This document shows positions 27,851 through 36,488 of a DNA stretch of 64,000 nt, piece after piece (position 1 is the stretch's first letter; each line of letters opens with the position of its first letter). The DNA is taken from assembly GCF_003259905.1 (NCBI RefSeq), contig NZ_QLMG01000015.1:1-64000 (forward strand). The letters run 5' to 3'. The notes beneath the pieces are model-generated. The model saw nothing but the letters and a program-made list of their open reading frames with translations, was not told the origin of the DNA and made no database searches. The stretch comes from Salipiger aestuarii. GTDB taxonomy: Bacteria; Pseudomonadota; Alphaproteobacteria; Rhodobacterales; Rhodobacteraceae. The position numbers and the translations under genes are program-made.

Positions 27851-28252
27851 GATTTCAAGGCTTCGCGGGATCTTACCCCGATTTTGCGAGATCCTTGCTC
27901 ACAGCCCGAAATGTCGTAAATAACCCCTTGAATATAGGTGGTTTTTCGGATCACTTGGAGACAGCCTCGGCCCGACTTACAGAGCTTTTTGTAAATCGGG
28001 GCAAGGTTGTCTGGGACTCGGGATGACGATTCCGCGAAGACGGTCACGGATCAACATATTGTGCACCAACCCGGCATTTGTGGCAAATGTTGAATGCGAG
28101 GCAAAAGTCTGCGTGGCGTATAAGAGAGTGCATTTCCACAAGATCCGAATGTGCCGCGCTTTTGCGGTCCTTTGGCCATGGCGCGAAGATCTGGCGGGGC
28201 TGCGCTGCGGCCGGTGCCCGGCACATGGGCTGTTTCAACGCGAGAGGTCAGG

Positions 28253-28671
28253 GTGACGGGCAGGCCCCTGACCAAGAAAAACCTCGTTGCTCTTGATGCC
28301 GACACGTCGGCGAGCTTGCTTCTGGAGGCGGTGAAAGCCGGCGCGGCAGCCGGGAGAGCGCATGCTTTCCGGCGGTCGCGGTCTGAGGCGGTCACCGCTG
28401 ATGTGCGCAGAGGTTTTGTCCCGACCCGCCGGGCGCGCGGCTTCATGTCCTGCAAGTCCCACACCAAGCTGACTAGGGATCCGTGGATTTAGCCCAGCCG
28501 ATCGAGACATGGGTGGCGGTCGATGCCCTCGACGTGGCTTTCGATTTGCTCCGGGCGCAGTTCCGCCTTGCGCCAGCCCGGCCGCACGGGCGCCGATATG
28601 ACCCGGCGGGACGTAGCTGCGCCGAGGGCGATGTGGACGGCTGGCTGGCGCAACAGGCGCCCGGCAACTGA
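28253..28671 (+). pseudogene. Degenerate DUF6880-like gene
   Basis: From GTG 28253 the frame reads GRPLTKKNLVALDADTSASL, then VTADVRRGFVPTRRARGF and SCKSHTKLTRD, recalling the N-terminus of the DUF6880 family of alphaproteobacteria (NLxALG...LL, then AREVxKRLxxIxRARxFI). It stops at 28490-28492. A different frame continues as DLAQPIETWVAVDALDVAFD, then LLRAQFRLAPA, and a third supplies GRTGADMTRRDVAA. At least two frameshifts break it. Family assignment is tentative. Confidence 0.35.
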
Positions 28672-28808
28672 CCGTGTGAGCCGGGGTCTGGTAGCCCGGG
28701 TTCAGCGTTCTTTGACGGCGGCACAGGCGCCGGTGTCATGGCCGCTTTCCAATTCACCGCCAAGCGGGTAGGCAACGCCAACCTTTCCCGATCTGGAGCG
28801 CAAGGGTC

Positions 28809-29354
28809 ATGGCATTGAATGCCACCATCTACAAAGTCGAGCTTTCCGTTTCGGACATGGATCGCAATTACTACGAGACCCACAAACTGACCATCGCCAA
28901 GCATCCTTCGGAGACGGATGAACGGCTGATGGTTCGCCTGGTGACTTTTGCCCTGAACGCCCACGAGCAGCTTGAAATGACCAGGGGCCTGTCGACGGAC
29001 GATGAGCCCGACATCTGGCAAAAGAGCCTGAGCGGCGAAATCGACCTCTGGGTGGCGCTCGGGCTTCCCAGCGAAAAGGTGATCCGCCAGTCCTGCAACA
29101 AGTCGGCGAAGGTGGCCGTCTATCCATACGGAGGCCGCGTTGCGGACCTGTGGTGGGACAAGATCAAGGGCACCACCACGCGCTTTTCCAATCTTGAAGT
29201 CACGGCCTTTTCGGATATCGACACCAGCGCTCTGGCGGCTCTGGCCAGTCGCGCGATGAAGCTTCAGGTCAACATACAGGACGGCGATGTGATGGTCAGC
29301 GTCGGTGACAGCATCGTTTACATCACGCCGATGCAGTGGAAGGGCGCAGCATAG
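28809..29354 (+). CDS. yaeQ: YaeQ family protein, 181 aa
   Basis: ATG 28809 follows GGAGCGCAAGGG. The sequence opens MALNATIYKVELSVSDMDRN and carries HPSETDERLMVRLVTFALNA, then GEIDLWVALGLPSEKVIRQS and the C-terminal DGDVMVSVGDSIVYI, the YaeQ signature. YaeQ proteins have a PD-(D/E)XK nuclease-like fold, but their cellular role is not settled; E. coli YaeQ was linked to suppression of rfaH transcription-elongation defects. It is monocistronic, between debris and a kinase gene. Confidence 0.93.
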   Translation: MALNATIYKVELSVSDMDRNYYETHKLTIAKHPSETDERLMVRLVTFALNAHEQLEMTRGLSTDDEPDIWQKSLSGEIDLWVALGLPSEKVIRQSCNKSAKVAVYPYGGRVADLWWDKIKGTTTRFSNLEVTAFSDIDTSALAALASRAMKLQVNIQDGDVMVSVGDSIVYITPMQWKGAA

Positions 29355-29701
29355 CGTTTTCGACGTTTGCGGGGGTGATTGGCGTGCGTTTCGGGCTTTC
29401 GCCGGGCGAACCCGGAGTGAGGGTGCCGCCGGTGAACGGGCTTTGCGACGTCGGTCCGGTGATGTGTTCTGGCACCGTTTCATGCGGATATGCCAAGCGC
29501 GAAATCTCATGCGCGCCGCAGTCACGTCATCCAGGCATGGCCGACCGACGGGAGCGTGGACAAAGCGGTTGTTCTTGGGTCCCATCAGTCACATTATTGC
29601 CTCAGACCCTTTTTGTGCCAAGTGGTGCAGACTCCGGCGTGAGGACGGATTTATCGAATGAGCGCGGATCGTTGGGTGCGCGTTTCGGAAAGTAGCCATC
29701 A
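29355..29701. other. Intergenic, no gene seen
   Basis: This 347-bp stretch has open frames on the + strand but no recognisable family, no good ribosome site and no hairpin with a T tract. It presumably holds the promoter for the GAF kinase gene at 29702. Confidence 0.5.
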
Positions 29702-30898
29702 ATGACGAAGCAACATGATTTTCAAAACGACATTGATGCGATTGCGCGCAGCAAGACTGTACCCACTTTGCTTGAAACCGTCATCCTGGCGACCGGGATG
29801 GGGTTTGCGGCAGTCGCCCGGGTAACGGCGTCGCGCTGGGTCACATGCCGCGCCGTCGATCAGATCTCATTCGGTCTCACTCCGGGCGACGAGTTGGATG
29901 TCGAAAGCACGCTCTGCCACGAGGTCAGACAGTTTGACCGCGAGATCGTGATCGACGACGTCCGGAGCGACCCGGTCTACATCAATCACCACTGCCCGTT
30001 ACGCTACGGATTCCGCAGCTATGTGTCGGTTCCGATCCGCCGCGCGGATGGGTCGTTCTTCGGCACGCTCTGCGCCATTGATCCAGAACCGCGCTCGCTG
30101 AAGAACGACCGCGTCCTCGACATGTTCCGGCTGTTTGCCAAGATGATTGGCGAAATTCTGGATGCGGAAGAGGAGCTTACGAAGAGCAAGGACGATCTGT
30201 CACACGAACGGGCGCTTGCCGGGGTGCAGGAACAGTTCATCGCCATCCTGGCGCATGATCTGCGTAACCCCGTCAGTGCGCTGACGGCCGGTCTGCGCCT
30301 GATCGAACGGGGGAACATCGACAGCCAGGGCAAGGATATCGTTGCCCTGATGCGGGCGTCTGTCAATCGCATGGGGCTGCTGATCGAGAACCTGCTGGAT
30401 CAGGCACGCAAGCGCAACGGGGCCGGGATCGTCATCAACCGCACCCGGACCGATGACCTTGCCGAATCTCTGGCCCAGATTATCGCGGAGATTCAGGCGG
30501 TCGCGCCTGAGCAGGACATCCGGGCCGACATAGATCTGCCCGTCCCGGTCAGTTGCGACCCGCCGCGCGTGTCGCAGCTTTTTTCAAACTTGCTCGCGAA
30601 TGCGGCGAGTCATGGTGCTCAGGAGGCGCCGATCCGGATCAGCGCCCGCGCCACCGAGCAGAGCTTCACCCTCTCCGTCGCTAACGGCGGCAAGAGGATT
30701 CCGGACGACATGCTGCCAACCCTTTTCATGCCGTTCGAGCGTGGCAACAATCGCCCAAGCCGCAAGGGGTTGGGTTTGGGTCTTTTTATCGCATCCGAGA
30801 TCGCAAGCGGCCATGATGGCACGTTGACGGTCAAATCCAGCGACCTGGAAACCGTATTCATCTTTCATATGCCGAACAATCAGCAGCCGCCCGCCTGA
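29702..30898 (+). CDS. Soluble GAF-domain sensor histidine kinase, 398 aa
   Basis: It has no signal peptide or TM segment. A GAF domain (about 15-155, with YGFRSYVSVPIRRADGSFFGTL) is followed by a short coiled linker, HisKA with ILAHDLRNPVSAL (phospho-acceptor His about 181) and an HATPase with NLLANAASHG and KGLGLGLFIASEIA. The final box reads as a degenerate but usable G2 motif. The phospho-acceptor motif HDLRNP is of the HDxRNP type. No response regulator gene adjoins it, so the partner lies elsewhere. The ligand of the GAF domain cannot be read from the sequence. Confidence 0.92.
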   Translation: MTKQHDFQNDIDAIARSKTVPTLLETVILATGMGFAAVARVTASRWVTCRAVDQISFGLTPGDELDVESTLCHEVRQFDREIVIDDVRSDPVYINHHCPLRYGFRSYVSVPIRRADGSFFGTLCAIDPEPRSLKNDRVLDMFRLFAKMIGEILDAEEELTKSKDDLSHERALAGVQEQFIAILAHDLRNPVSALTAGLRLIERGNIDSQGKDIVALMRASVNRMGLLIENLLDQARKRNGAGIVINRTRTDDLAESLAQIIAEIQAVAPEQDIRADIDLPVPVSCDPPRVSQLFSNLLANAASHGAQEAPIRISARATEQSFTLSVANGGKRIPDDMLPTLFMPFERGNNRPSRKGLGLGLFIASEIASGHDGTLTVKSSDLETVFIFHMPNNQQPPA

Positions 30899-31318
30899 TG
30901 CCATTCCATAAGGGCTGTTTGCGACATATGCGCAGTCCACGTCGTTAGACGCTGCCAAAAACCAGTCAATTGTTGATTGCGCCGGCGACCGCCAACAGCC
31001 ATCGTCGGGGATTGCGCGGGCGCCCTTTCAAATCGCGCCTTCGGACGCCCGTGGCGTGCAGCAAGGCCCGCGACGGTGTGGCGTCGTGCCGATAGCGCGC
31101 GTCCGGCGTGACGTTCAGGCGCCCGCCCCATCGGCATTCGACTGGCGGCAAACAGCAGCTCGGGGCGACGAGACTATCTCTGGTGACATTGCTGCGCGAT
31201 GCGCGGATCGGACAAGGGGATGGACCTCCGGTTCGCTGTTCAGCCGGCGCGTTGACGGCGTCGATTTCGGTACAGATCAGCTCGGCGTGGACGCTCGGTA
31301 TCGACGCCTGCGCGCCAT
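30899..31318. other. Intergenic, no gene seen
   Basis: This 420-bp region lies between the GAF kinase (+) and the sulfotransferase (-), whose 3' ends converge. A minus-strand frame runs through it (RWGGRLNVTPDARYRHDATP) but shows no start, ribosome site or known family. No clear terminator hairpin was found. Confidence 0.45.
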
Positions 31319-32119
31319 TCATTCCGGGCCGCATGCGACGGCAGAGGAGGCCGGGCAGCTTGCCACCTGTTCACGCACCGATCGCAGGGCATGGCGGACG
31401 TACAGCCTGGTCGGCAGCACCGACATCCCGGCGCCATAGCCCCACGGCGCGGCGCGGCGCGACTGCGCCTCATCCAGCCGGGCGTGGCCAGCGTATCGGG
31501 CGTTGCCGTCATGCACATCCGCCACCGGGGCGGAGGTCGCGACCTGCAGGAATGCCGCGAGCCGCGCCACCGCACGCGCGGGATCGGCCACCAGGTCCTC
31601 ATAGCGCAGAACAAGCGCAGAATGCAGGTGGCGCAGATCGTCAGCGACGATGTCGTGCGCGTCGAGCCAATGTGTCAGCATCACACCGGGGGCAAGGTCA
31701 ACCCATTTGGCGCTGGCCATCGCGACCGCCTCGGGATGGCGCGTCACGACGACAAACTGCGACAGCGGGAAAAGTTGCTGGTACAGCCGCATTCGCGTCA
31801 GGTTGACAGGCGACTTCTCGACCCGCCAGTGACCCGGGCCGAAATGCGGCGCCCAGTCGGCTTCGATCCGTTGCCGGGTTTCCAGCCGGTTACAGGCGCT
31901 GTCTTCGGCATGGTGTTGGCCGGGATCGGTGGCAAAGCGCATCGGCGCACCGTGCAATGCGGTGTGCGCGATCGCGCCTTGCAGGTAAACGCCTTCGTTT
32001 TCAGGGACCGGCGCATCGGTGATCGCCGCAACGCCGGGCAGTCCGGCGATCAGCCGCGCCACAAGACTGGTTCCAGAGCGGTGAAGCCCGCCAACGAAAA
32101 CATATCTGTGGCTGAGCAT
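31319..32119 (-). CDS. Sulfotransferase family protein, 266 aa
   Basis: ATG 32119 (MLSHRYVFVGGLHRSGTS) is chosen because the 5' PAPS-binding loop GGLHRSGTSL lies right at the N-terminus, as is normal for the family; the frame extends 25 codons further without a better start. The 3' phosphate region is FVVVTRHPEAVAMASAKW, and RYEDLVADPARAVARLAAFL is the conserved C-terminal stretch. It probably transfers sulfate from PAPS to a hydroxyl of a glycan or lipid in the cytoplasm. It diverges from the glycosyltransferase cluster starting at 32305, so a sulfated glycan is a reasonable guess. Confidence 0.85.
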   Translation of the reverse strand: MLSHRYVFVGGLHRSGTSLVARLIAGLPGVAAITDAPVPENEGVYLQGAIAHTALHGAPMRFATDPGQHHAEDSACNRLETRQRIEADWAPHFGPGHWRVEKSPVNLTRMRLYQQLFPLSQFVVVTRHPEAVAMASAKWVDLAPGVMLTHWLDAHDIVADDLRHLHSALVLRYEDLVADPARAVARLAAFLQVATSAPVADVHDGNARYAGHARLDEAQSRRAAPWGYGAGMSVLPTRLYVRHALRSVREQVASCPASSAVACGPE

Positions 32120-32304
32120 CGCGACCCCCGGGTTCCATATCCGCCCCGACCTAGCGCGCCGGCCCCGCCCGCCAAGGGACGCCGCGCGAACCAAGGCCGA
32201 TCACGGAATCTCGACCAGGCACAGGAACCAACCGCAGGTGGTGACGTTGTCACCTCACGGAGAGCGGCGCTTTCTGTTTTCACATTCCCGACTGCGAGGA
32301 TCTC

Positions 32305-34353
32305 ATGCGGATCATGCACATCGCCCTGGGCGGCTGTCTGGCCGCCCCTCCGGTTTCGTATGGCCTCACCGAAGACACCGGTGGCCATATCGCCTATATT
32401 CTTGGCGCTGCGTGCGCGCAGGCGAAACGGGGGGATGTCACGGAAGTGACCATCGTGACCCGCGCCTTTCAGGACGATGCCCTGGGCCCCCGGTTCTGGC
32501 AGCCCGAAGAACAGGTCGGCCCCGCCCTGCGCATTCTGCGCCTGCGCACCGACAACCGCGACTACCTGTCCAAGGATGCGCTCGCAGACGAACTGCCGCG
32601 CCTTGGCAATGCTTTTCTCGCGCTGCTCGACGATATGCGCGATGCACGTCCCGATATCCTGCATGCCCACTTTGCCGATGCCGCCGAACTCGCCATGGCC
32701 GCGGAGCGCGCGTTCGGACTGCCCTGGCTTTATACCGCGCATTCGCTTGCCGCCGAAAAGCTGGCGCCGGGGGAAACGCCCGGCCCCACAGTTTCCCGCC
32801 GCATCGCCCGCGAAGCAAAGGCCGTGCGCCGCGCCCATGGGATCATCGCATCATCGCGCGACGAAGCCGAGCGGCAGATCCCCCGGATCGACCCGACCGC
32901 CGAAGGGCGGTGCTTTCGCATCGGTCCCGGCGTGTCGCTGCGACATGACGGTTCGGCCCTGCGCGCGCGTGATTTCATGACGCCGTTCCTGCGCGCGCCG
33001 GAAAAGCCGGTCATCCTGGCAATTGCCCGACCGATCGAGAAAAAGAACCTTGTCGCACTGGTCGAGGCTTATGGCCAGGCGCCCGACCTTCGGGAGCGGG
33101 TCAACCTGGTGATCCTTGCGGGGTTGCGCGGCGGGATGCACGGCGGCCCCCCGGAACAGGACAAGGTGATCGGTGCGCTCTTTGACGCGGTCGACCGGCA
33201 TGATCTTTGGGGACGCGTGGCGCTGCCCCGGCACCACGATGCCCGCGATGTGGCGGATCTGTATGAACTGGCGGCGCGGGGGGGCGTGTTCTGCAACCCG
33301 GCCCATCACGAACCCTTTGGGCTGACACTGATCGAGGCCGCCCATTACGGTGTTCCCATCGTGGCAACCGCAAATGGCGGCCCTGTCGACATCGTTGAAA
33401 CGCTGGACGCGGGCGAACTGATCGACCCCGCCAGCACAGCATCTATCGCCGATGGGCTGCGCCGCTCGCTTGATGACCCCCATAGGGTGGAAAAGGCATG
33501 CAAGGCAGCTCAATACGCGAAAACCCATTACAACTGGATCGGCTGGGCCGCGCGGGCGGGCCGGATTTCCGCGCAGCTTTTGTCGCCCGCAGCATCACTG
33601 CAGCGCCAAAATCAGCCTGACGATTTCCTGCTTGCCAGCGACATCGACGGAACGCTGACCGGCTGCCCAGACGGGGCCGCAGCGTTCCGCGCCTGGGTGT
33701 CACAGGGGGATCACCTGCCGTGCTTTGCCGTCGCCACGGGCCGCTCGGTGATCGAGGCGCGCCGTGTGCTGGCCGATTGGGATCTCCCCGAGCCGGACAC
33801 CATCATCGCCTCGACCGGCAGCGAAATCTGGCGGCGGTCAGGGCGCGACTATCACCTGTGCGATCGGTTCGCCGCCCGGATCGGTGCCGATTGGCGCCCC
33901 CTCGCGCTGCGCGAAATCCTTGGCAGGCTTGGGGCCACTTATCAGCCGCGCCACGACCAACGCCGCTGGAAGATCAGTCTGCTGGGCGCGGCGGATGACG
34001 CTGCCAGGATCAGCGCGGCGTTCACCCGCGCCGGGCTGCGGGCGCGCGTCGTGGCATCGCACGCGCGCTTTGTCGACATCCTGCCCGTTGCCGCCGGCAA
34101 GGCCGAAGCCATTCGGTTTGAGGCGGCGCGGCGCGGGCTGTCCCCCCGCGATGTGGTTGTCGCCGGTGACAGCGGCAACGACGCGTGCATGTTGGGCGCC
34201 TTTGAGCATGCCATTCTGCCGGCCAATGCCTTGCCCGAACTGGACGCGCTGAAGCGCGGCTACCGCTCGCCCCGGTCCCATGCCGCCGGCGTTCTGGACG
34301 GGATCGCCCATTTTGGCCTGAGCGCCGCGCCCATGATGATGGCGGGGGAATAG
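32305..34353 (+). CDS. Sucrose-phosphate-synthase-like GT4 fused to HAD sucrose-phosphatase-like domain, 682 aa
   Basis: ATG 32305 has GAGGA 5 bases upstream. Residues about 1-430 are a GT-B, family 4 glycosyltransferase with the SPS-like N-terminal loop (SYGLTEDTGGHIAYILGAA), the acceptor motif LYTAHSLAAEKLAPGETPG, ARPIEKKNLVALVEAYGQ and the donor-binding HHEPFGLTLIEAAHYGVPIV. From about 440 there is a HAD-IIB phosphatase: DIDGTLTG (nucleophile Asp), FAVATGRS, KAEAIRFEA and VAGDSGNDACML. Such SPS-SPP fusions make sucrose or related glycosides used as compatible solutes. Because three more glycosyltransferase genes follow immediately, the product may instead be an intermediate of a larger glycan. 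Confidence 0.9.
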   Translation: MRIMHIALGGCLAAPPVSYGLTEDTGGHIAYILGAACAQAKRGDVTEVTIVTRAFQDDALGPRFWQPEEQVGPALRILRLRTDNRDYLSKDALADELPRLGNAFLALLDDMRDARPDILHAHFADAAELAMAAERAFGLPWLYTAHSLAAEKLAPGETPGPTVSRRIAREAKAVRRAHGIIASSRDEAERQIPRIDPTAEGRCFRIGPGVSLRHDGSALRARDFMTPFLRAPEKPVILAIARPIEKKNLVALVEAYGQAPDLRERVNLVILAGLRGGMHGGPPEQDKVIGALFDAVDRHDLWGRVALPRHHDARDVADLYELAARGGVFCNPAHHEPFGLTLIEAAHYGVPIVATANGGPVDIVETLDAGELIDPASTASIADGLRRSLDDPHRVEKACKAAQYAKTHYNWIGWAARAGRISAQLLSPAASLQRQNQPDDFLLASDIDGTLTGCPDGAAAFRAWVSQGDHLPCFAVATGRSVIEARRVLADWDLPEPDTIIASTGSEIWRRSGRDYHLCDRFAARIGADWRPLALREILGRLGATYQPRHDQRRWKISLLGAADDAARISAAFTRAGLRARVVASHARFVDILPVAAGKAEAIRFEAARRGLSPRDVVVAGDSGNDACMLGAFEHAILPANALPELDALKRGYRSPRSHAAGVLDGIAHFGLSAAPMMMAGE

Positions 34354-34354
34354 C

Positions 34355-35518
34355 ATGCGTGATTTCGCCCCCCCCGACCTGCGCCCCTTTGGATATTTCG
34401 TACATCATCAGGGGCGCGGCCACGCCGAGCGCTGCGCCGCACTCGTCAATGCCCTGCCCGAGGCGCGCCCGGTGCGCATCTTCTGCGCGCGCGACGATAT
34501 ATTCCCGCCGCTGCGGCCCAATGTCACGATAACGCGCATCCCGTCGCTGTTCGAACCCACGGGCCAAGAACCCGCCGGCGCGGCGCTGCTGGACACGCCG
34601 GAAACCATGCACTGCGCCCCCGTCGGCTGGCGCGGTATTCGGCGCGCAATGGGACAGATGGCCGCGTTCTTCATGGCAGAAGCCCCGGCGTTGATGATCG
34701 TCGATGTCTCGGCCGAGGTCGCGCAGCTGGCACGCCTGTGTTCGGTTCCGCACGTCAAGATCCTGCAACATGGCGACCGCACCGATCCCGGCCACCGCGC
34801 GGCCTATGACAGCGCCGCCGGGCTGCTGGCTCCGTTTCACTCGGCCCTGGATCAGCCGGAATGGGCTGGCTGGGCGGACCGCACGCATCACGCGCCGGGT
34901 CTTGGGCTGCGCACGCGCATGCCGTCGCAAGACGCCGCGCGTCAACGGCTGGGTCTTGGTGGCGCGACCGTGGCGCTGGTGGTCAGCGGGCAGGGCGGCA
35001 ACGGGCTGGCCGAGGCGCCGCTGGGGGTCGCCGCGCGCGGTTTCCCGCAGATGCGCTGGATCACCATCGGCGAGGTCCAGCGCGACTGGCACGCCACCGT
35101 GCCGCCCAACCTGGAACACCGGGGCTGGGTCGATACCGCGTCAGATCATATCGCCGCCGCCGACGTGGTGGTTTCCTCGACCGGAAACACCACATGCGCG
35201 CAGGTTCTCAGCGCCGCGCGCCCGTGGATCGTGGTGCCCGAATGGCGGTATTTCGACGAACAGGTTGAAAAGGCACGCGCCTTGGACAGTGCGGGCGCGG
35301 CGCTGCACCTGCCGCATCTGCCCGGCTCGGCTCATCGCTGGCGGCGCGTGATGCACCAAGCGATGGACCGCCACGACCCCGACCGCCAGCGCGCCCTGGC
35401 CGGAAATCCGGACGCCGCGACCGATGCCGCCAGCTGGCTGGAACGGCTGTCCGCCCGGCTGTGGGACATGGCCCCCGATTTTCAACACCACGACCAAAAG
35501 GACCCGACCCATGCGTGA
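34355..35518 (+). CDS. GT-B glycosyltransferase, GT28/MurG-like, 387 aa
   Basis: ATG 34355 is one base after the preceding stop (TAGCATG); GGGGGA supplies the ribosome site. The N-terminal half has GYFVHHQGRGHAERCAALV, the glycine-rich loop of GT28/GT1 enzymes. The C-terminal half has VVSGQGGNGLAEAPLGV, HRGWVDTASDHIAAADVVVSS and TTCAQVLSAARPWIVVPEWR, equivalent to the UDP-sugar binding stretch of MurG. It is cytoplasmic with no TM segment. The sugar and acceptor are not deducible. It is translationally coupled to both neighbours. Confidence 0.82.
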   Translation: MRDFAPPDLRPFGYFVHHQGRGHAERCAALVNALPEARPVRIFCARDDIFPPLRPNVTITRIPSLFEPTGQEPAGAALLDTPETMHCAPVGWRGIRRAMGQMAAFFMAEAPALMIVDVSAEVAQLARLCSVPHVKILQHGDRTDPGHRAAYDSAAGLLAPFHSALDQPEWAGWADRTHHAPGLGLRTRMPSQDAARQRLGLGGATVALVVSGQGGNGLAEAPLGVAARGFPQMRWITIGEVQRDWHATVPPNLEHRGWVDTASDHIAAADVVVSSTGNTTCAQVLSAARPWIVVPEWRYFDEQVEKARALDSAGAALHLPHLPGSAHRWRRVMHQAMDRHDPDRQRALAGNPDAATDAASWLERLSARLWDMAPDFQHHDQKDPTHA

Positions 35519-36485
35519 CGTATCCGCCCTGACCATCGCCCGTGGCCGCCACGATCATCTGTGCAACGTCATCCTTGGGCTGGCCGGTCAAACCCGTCCC
35601 CCGCGCGAACTGGTGATCGGCGTCATGCAGCCCGACCCCTACGCGGACCTGCCGGAAACGCCGTTTCCCGTCCGGCAGATCATCGTTCAGCGCGACGATG
35701 GTGAATTGCCACTGGCCGCCGCACGAAATGCCGTCGCGAACGCCGCCAAGGCAGAGGTGCTGGCCTTTGTCGACGTCGATTGCATCCCGCACCCCGACCT
35801 CATTCGCGATGTCGCGACGGCCTGCGGTCCGGGGCAGGGGTTGGTGATGGGCGAGGTCGCCTATCTGCCCGCAGGGGCCACGGAAACCGGGCTGGATTTC
35901 ACCCGATTCGACCAGATCGGCGTGCGCCATTCCGACCGGCAGGCTCCGCCGCCCGAGGGCCTGCGTCCCTGTCCCGATTACCGCTGTTTCTGGTCGCTGA
36001 ACTTTGCCATGCACCGCGATGACTGGGCCCGCACCGGTGGTTTCGACGAAGGCTATTACGGCTATGGCGGCGAAGACACCGATTTCGGACGCGACCTTGA
36101 CGCGCGCGGCATCGACATCTGGTGGATGAAGGGCGCCAAGGTCTATCATCAGTACCACGACCATTGCATGCCCCCCATCCATCACGTCGCTTCGGTGCTG
36201 CGCAACGCCGATCACTTTGCGTCGCGCTGGGGGCACCGGACCATGGGGCACTGGCTGCACGGGTTTCACCTTATGGGGCTGATCGACAACGCGCCCGAGG
36301 GCCTCACCATCCTGCGCGACCCGGATGAGGCGGATTTTGCGCTGTGCCGCCAAACCGGCGATATGCCCTATGCCAACACCCGGCGGGTGATCGACCATCT
36401 GGAACGCGCGGTCGGCACCGAAGCCGGCCGGCGCGCCAGTGCCGAACGCTCTGCCGCCGCGTTCACCGCCATCGCGGCAGAGTAA
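35511..36485 (+). CDS. Family 2 glycosyltransferase with galactosyltransferase-type C-terminus, 324 aa
   Basis: ATG 35511 overlaps the upstream gene by 8 bases and has AAAAGGA 8 bases before it. The GT-A fold shows DDGELPLAAARNAVANAA, the metal-binding AFVDVDCIP (DxD) and the Glyco_transf_7C-like motif GGFDEGYYGYGGEDTDFGRD, with WWMKGAKVYHQYH near the C-terminus. It is an inverting enzyme by family. It ends four bases before the start of the next glycosyltransferase, so the four genes form one operon. Confidence 0.87.
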   Translation: MRDVSALTIARGRHDHLCNVILGLAGQTRPPRELVIGVMQPDPYADLPETPFPVRQIIVQRDDGELPLAAARNAVANAAKAEVLAFVDVDCIPHPDLIRDVATACGPGQGLVMGEVAYLPAGATETGLDFTRFDQIGVRHSDRQAPPPEGLRPCPDYRCFWSLNFAMHRDDWARTGGFDEGYYGYGGEDTDFGRDLDARGIDIWWMKGAKVYHQYHDHCMPPIHHVASVLRNADHFASRWGHRTMGHWLHGFHLMGLIDNAPEGLTILRDPDEADFALCRQTGDMPYANTRRVIDHLERAVGTEAGRRASAERSAAAFTAIAAE

Positions 36486-36488
36486 CCG

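Larger units (their letters stand above)
26712..28000. repeat. Direct repeat TTGTAAATCGGG bracketing mobile debris
   Basis: The 12-base sequence occurs at 26712-26723 and 27989-28000 in the same orientation. Both are followed by similar bases (ATCAAG-TTGT and GCAAGGTTGT). The right copy is part of an imperfect palindrome (GACTTACAG...TTGTAAATC, about 27974-27997). These may be element ends or recombined copies of one end. Confidence 0.4.
26707..28252. other. Gene-poor debris region, about 1.5 kb
   Basis: No intact gene. It contains a terminator-like hairpin (27057-27086), the 3' end of an IS3-family element (27151-27342), decayed reading frames (27343-27798), a second terminator palindrome (27822-27850) and a direct repeat, TTGTAAATCGGG, at 26712-26723 and 27989-28000. 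Frames run across it on both strands without conserved starts or families. Confidence 0.6.

Noticed and set aside
30966-31334. 122-aa minus-strand frame after the sulfotransferase gene
   Set aside because: No start context, no recognisable fold, and it overlaps the real gene's 3' end in another frame.
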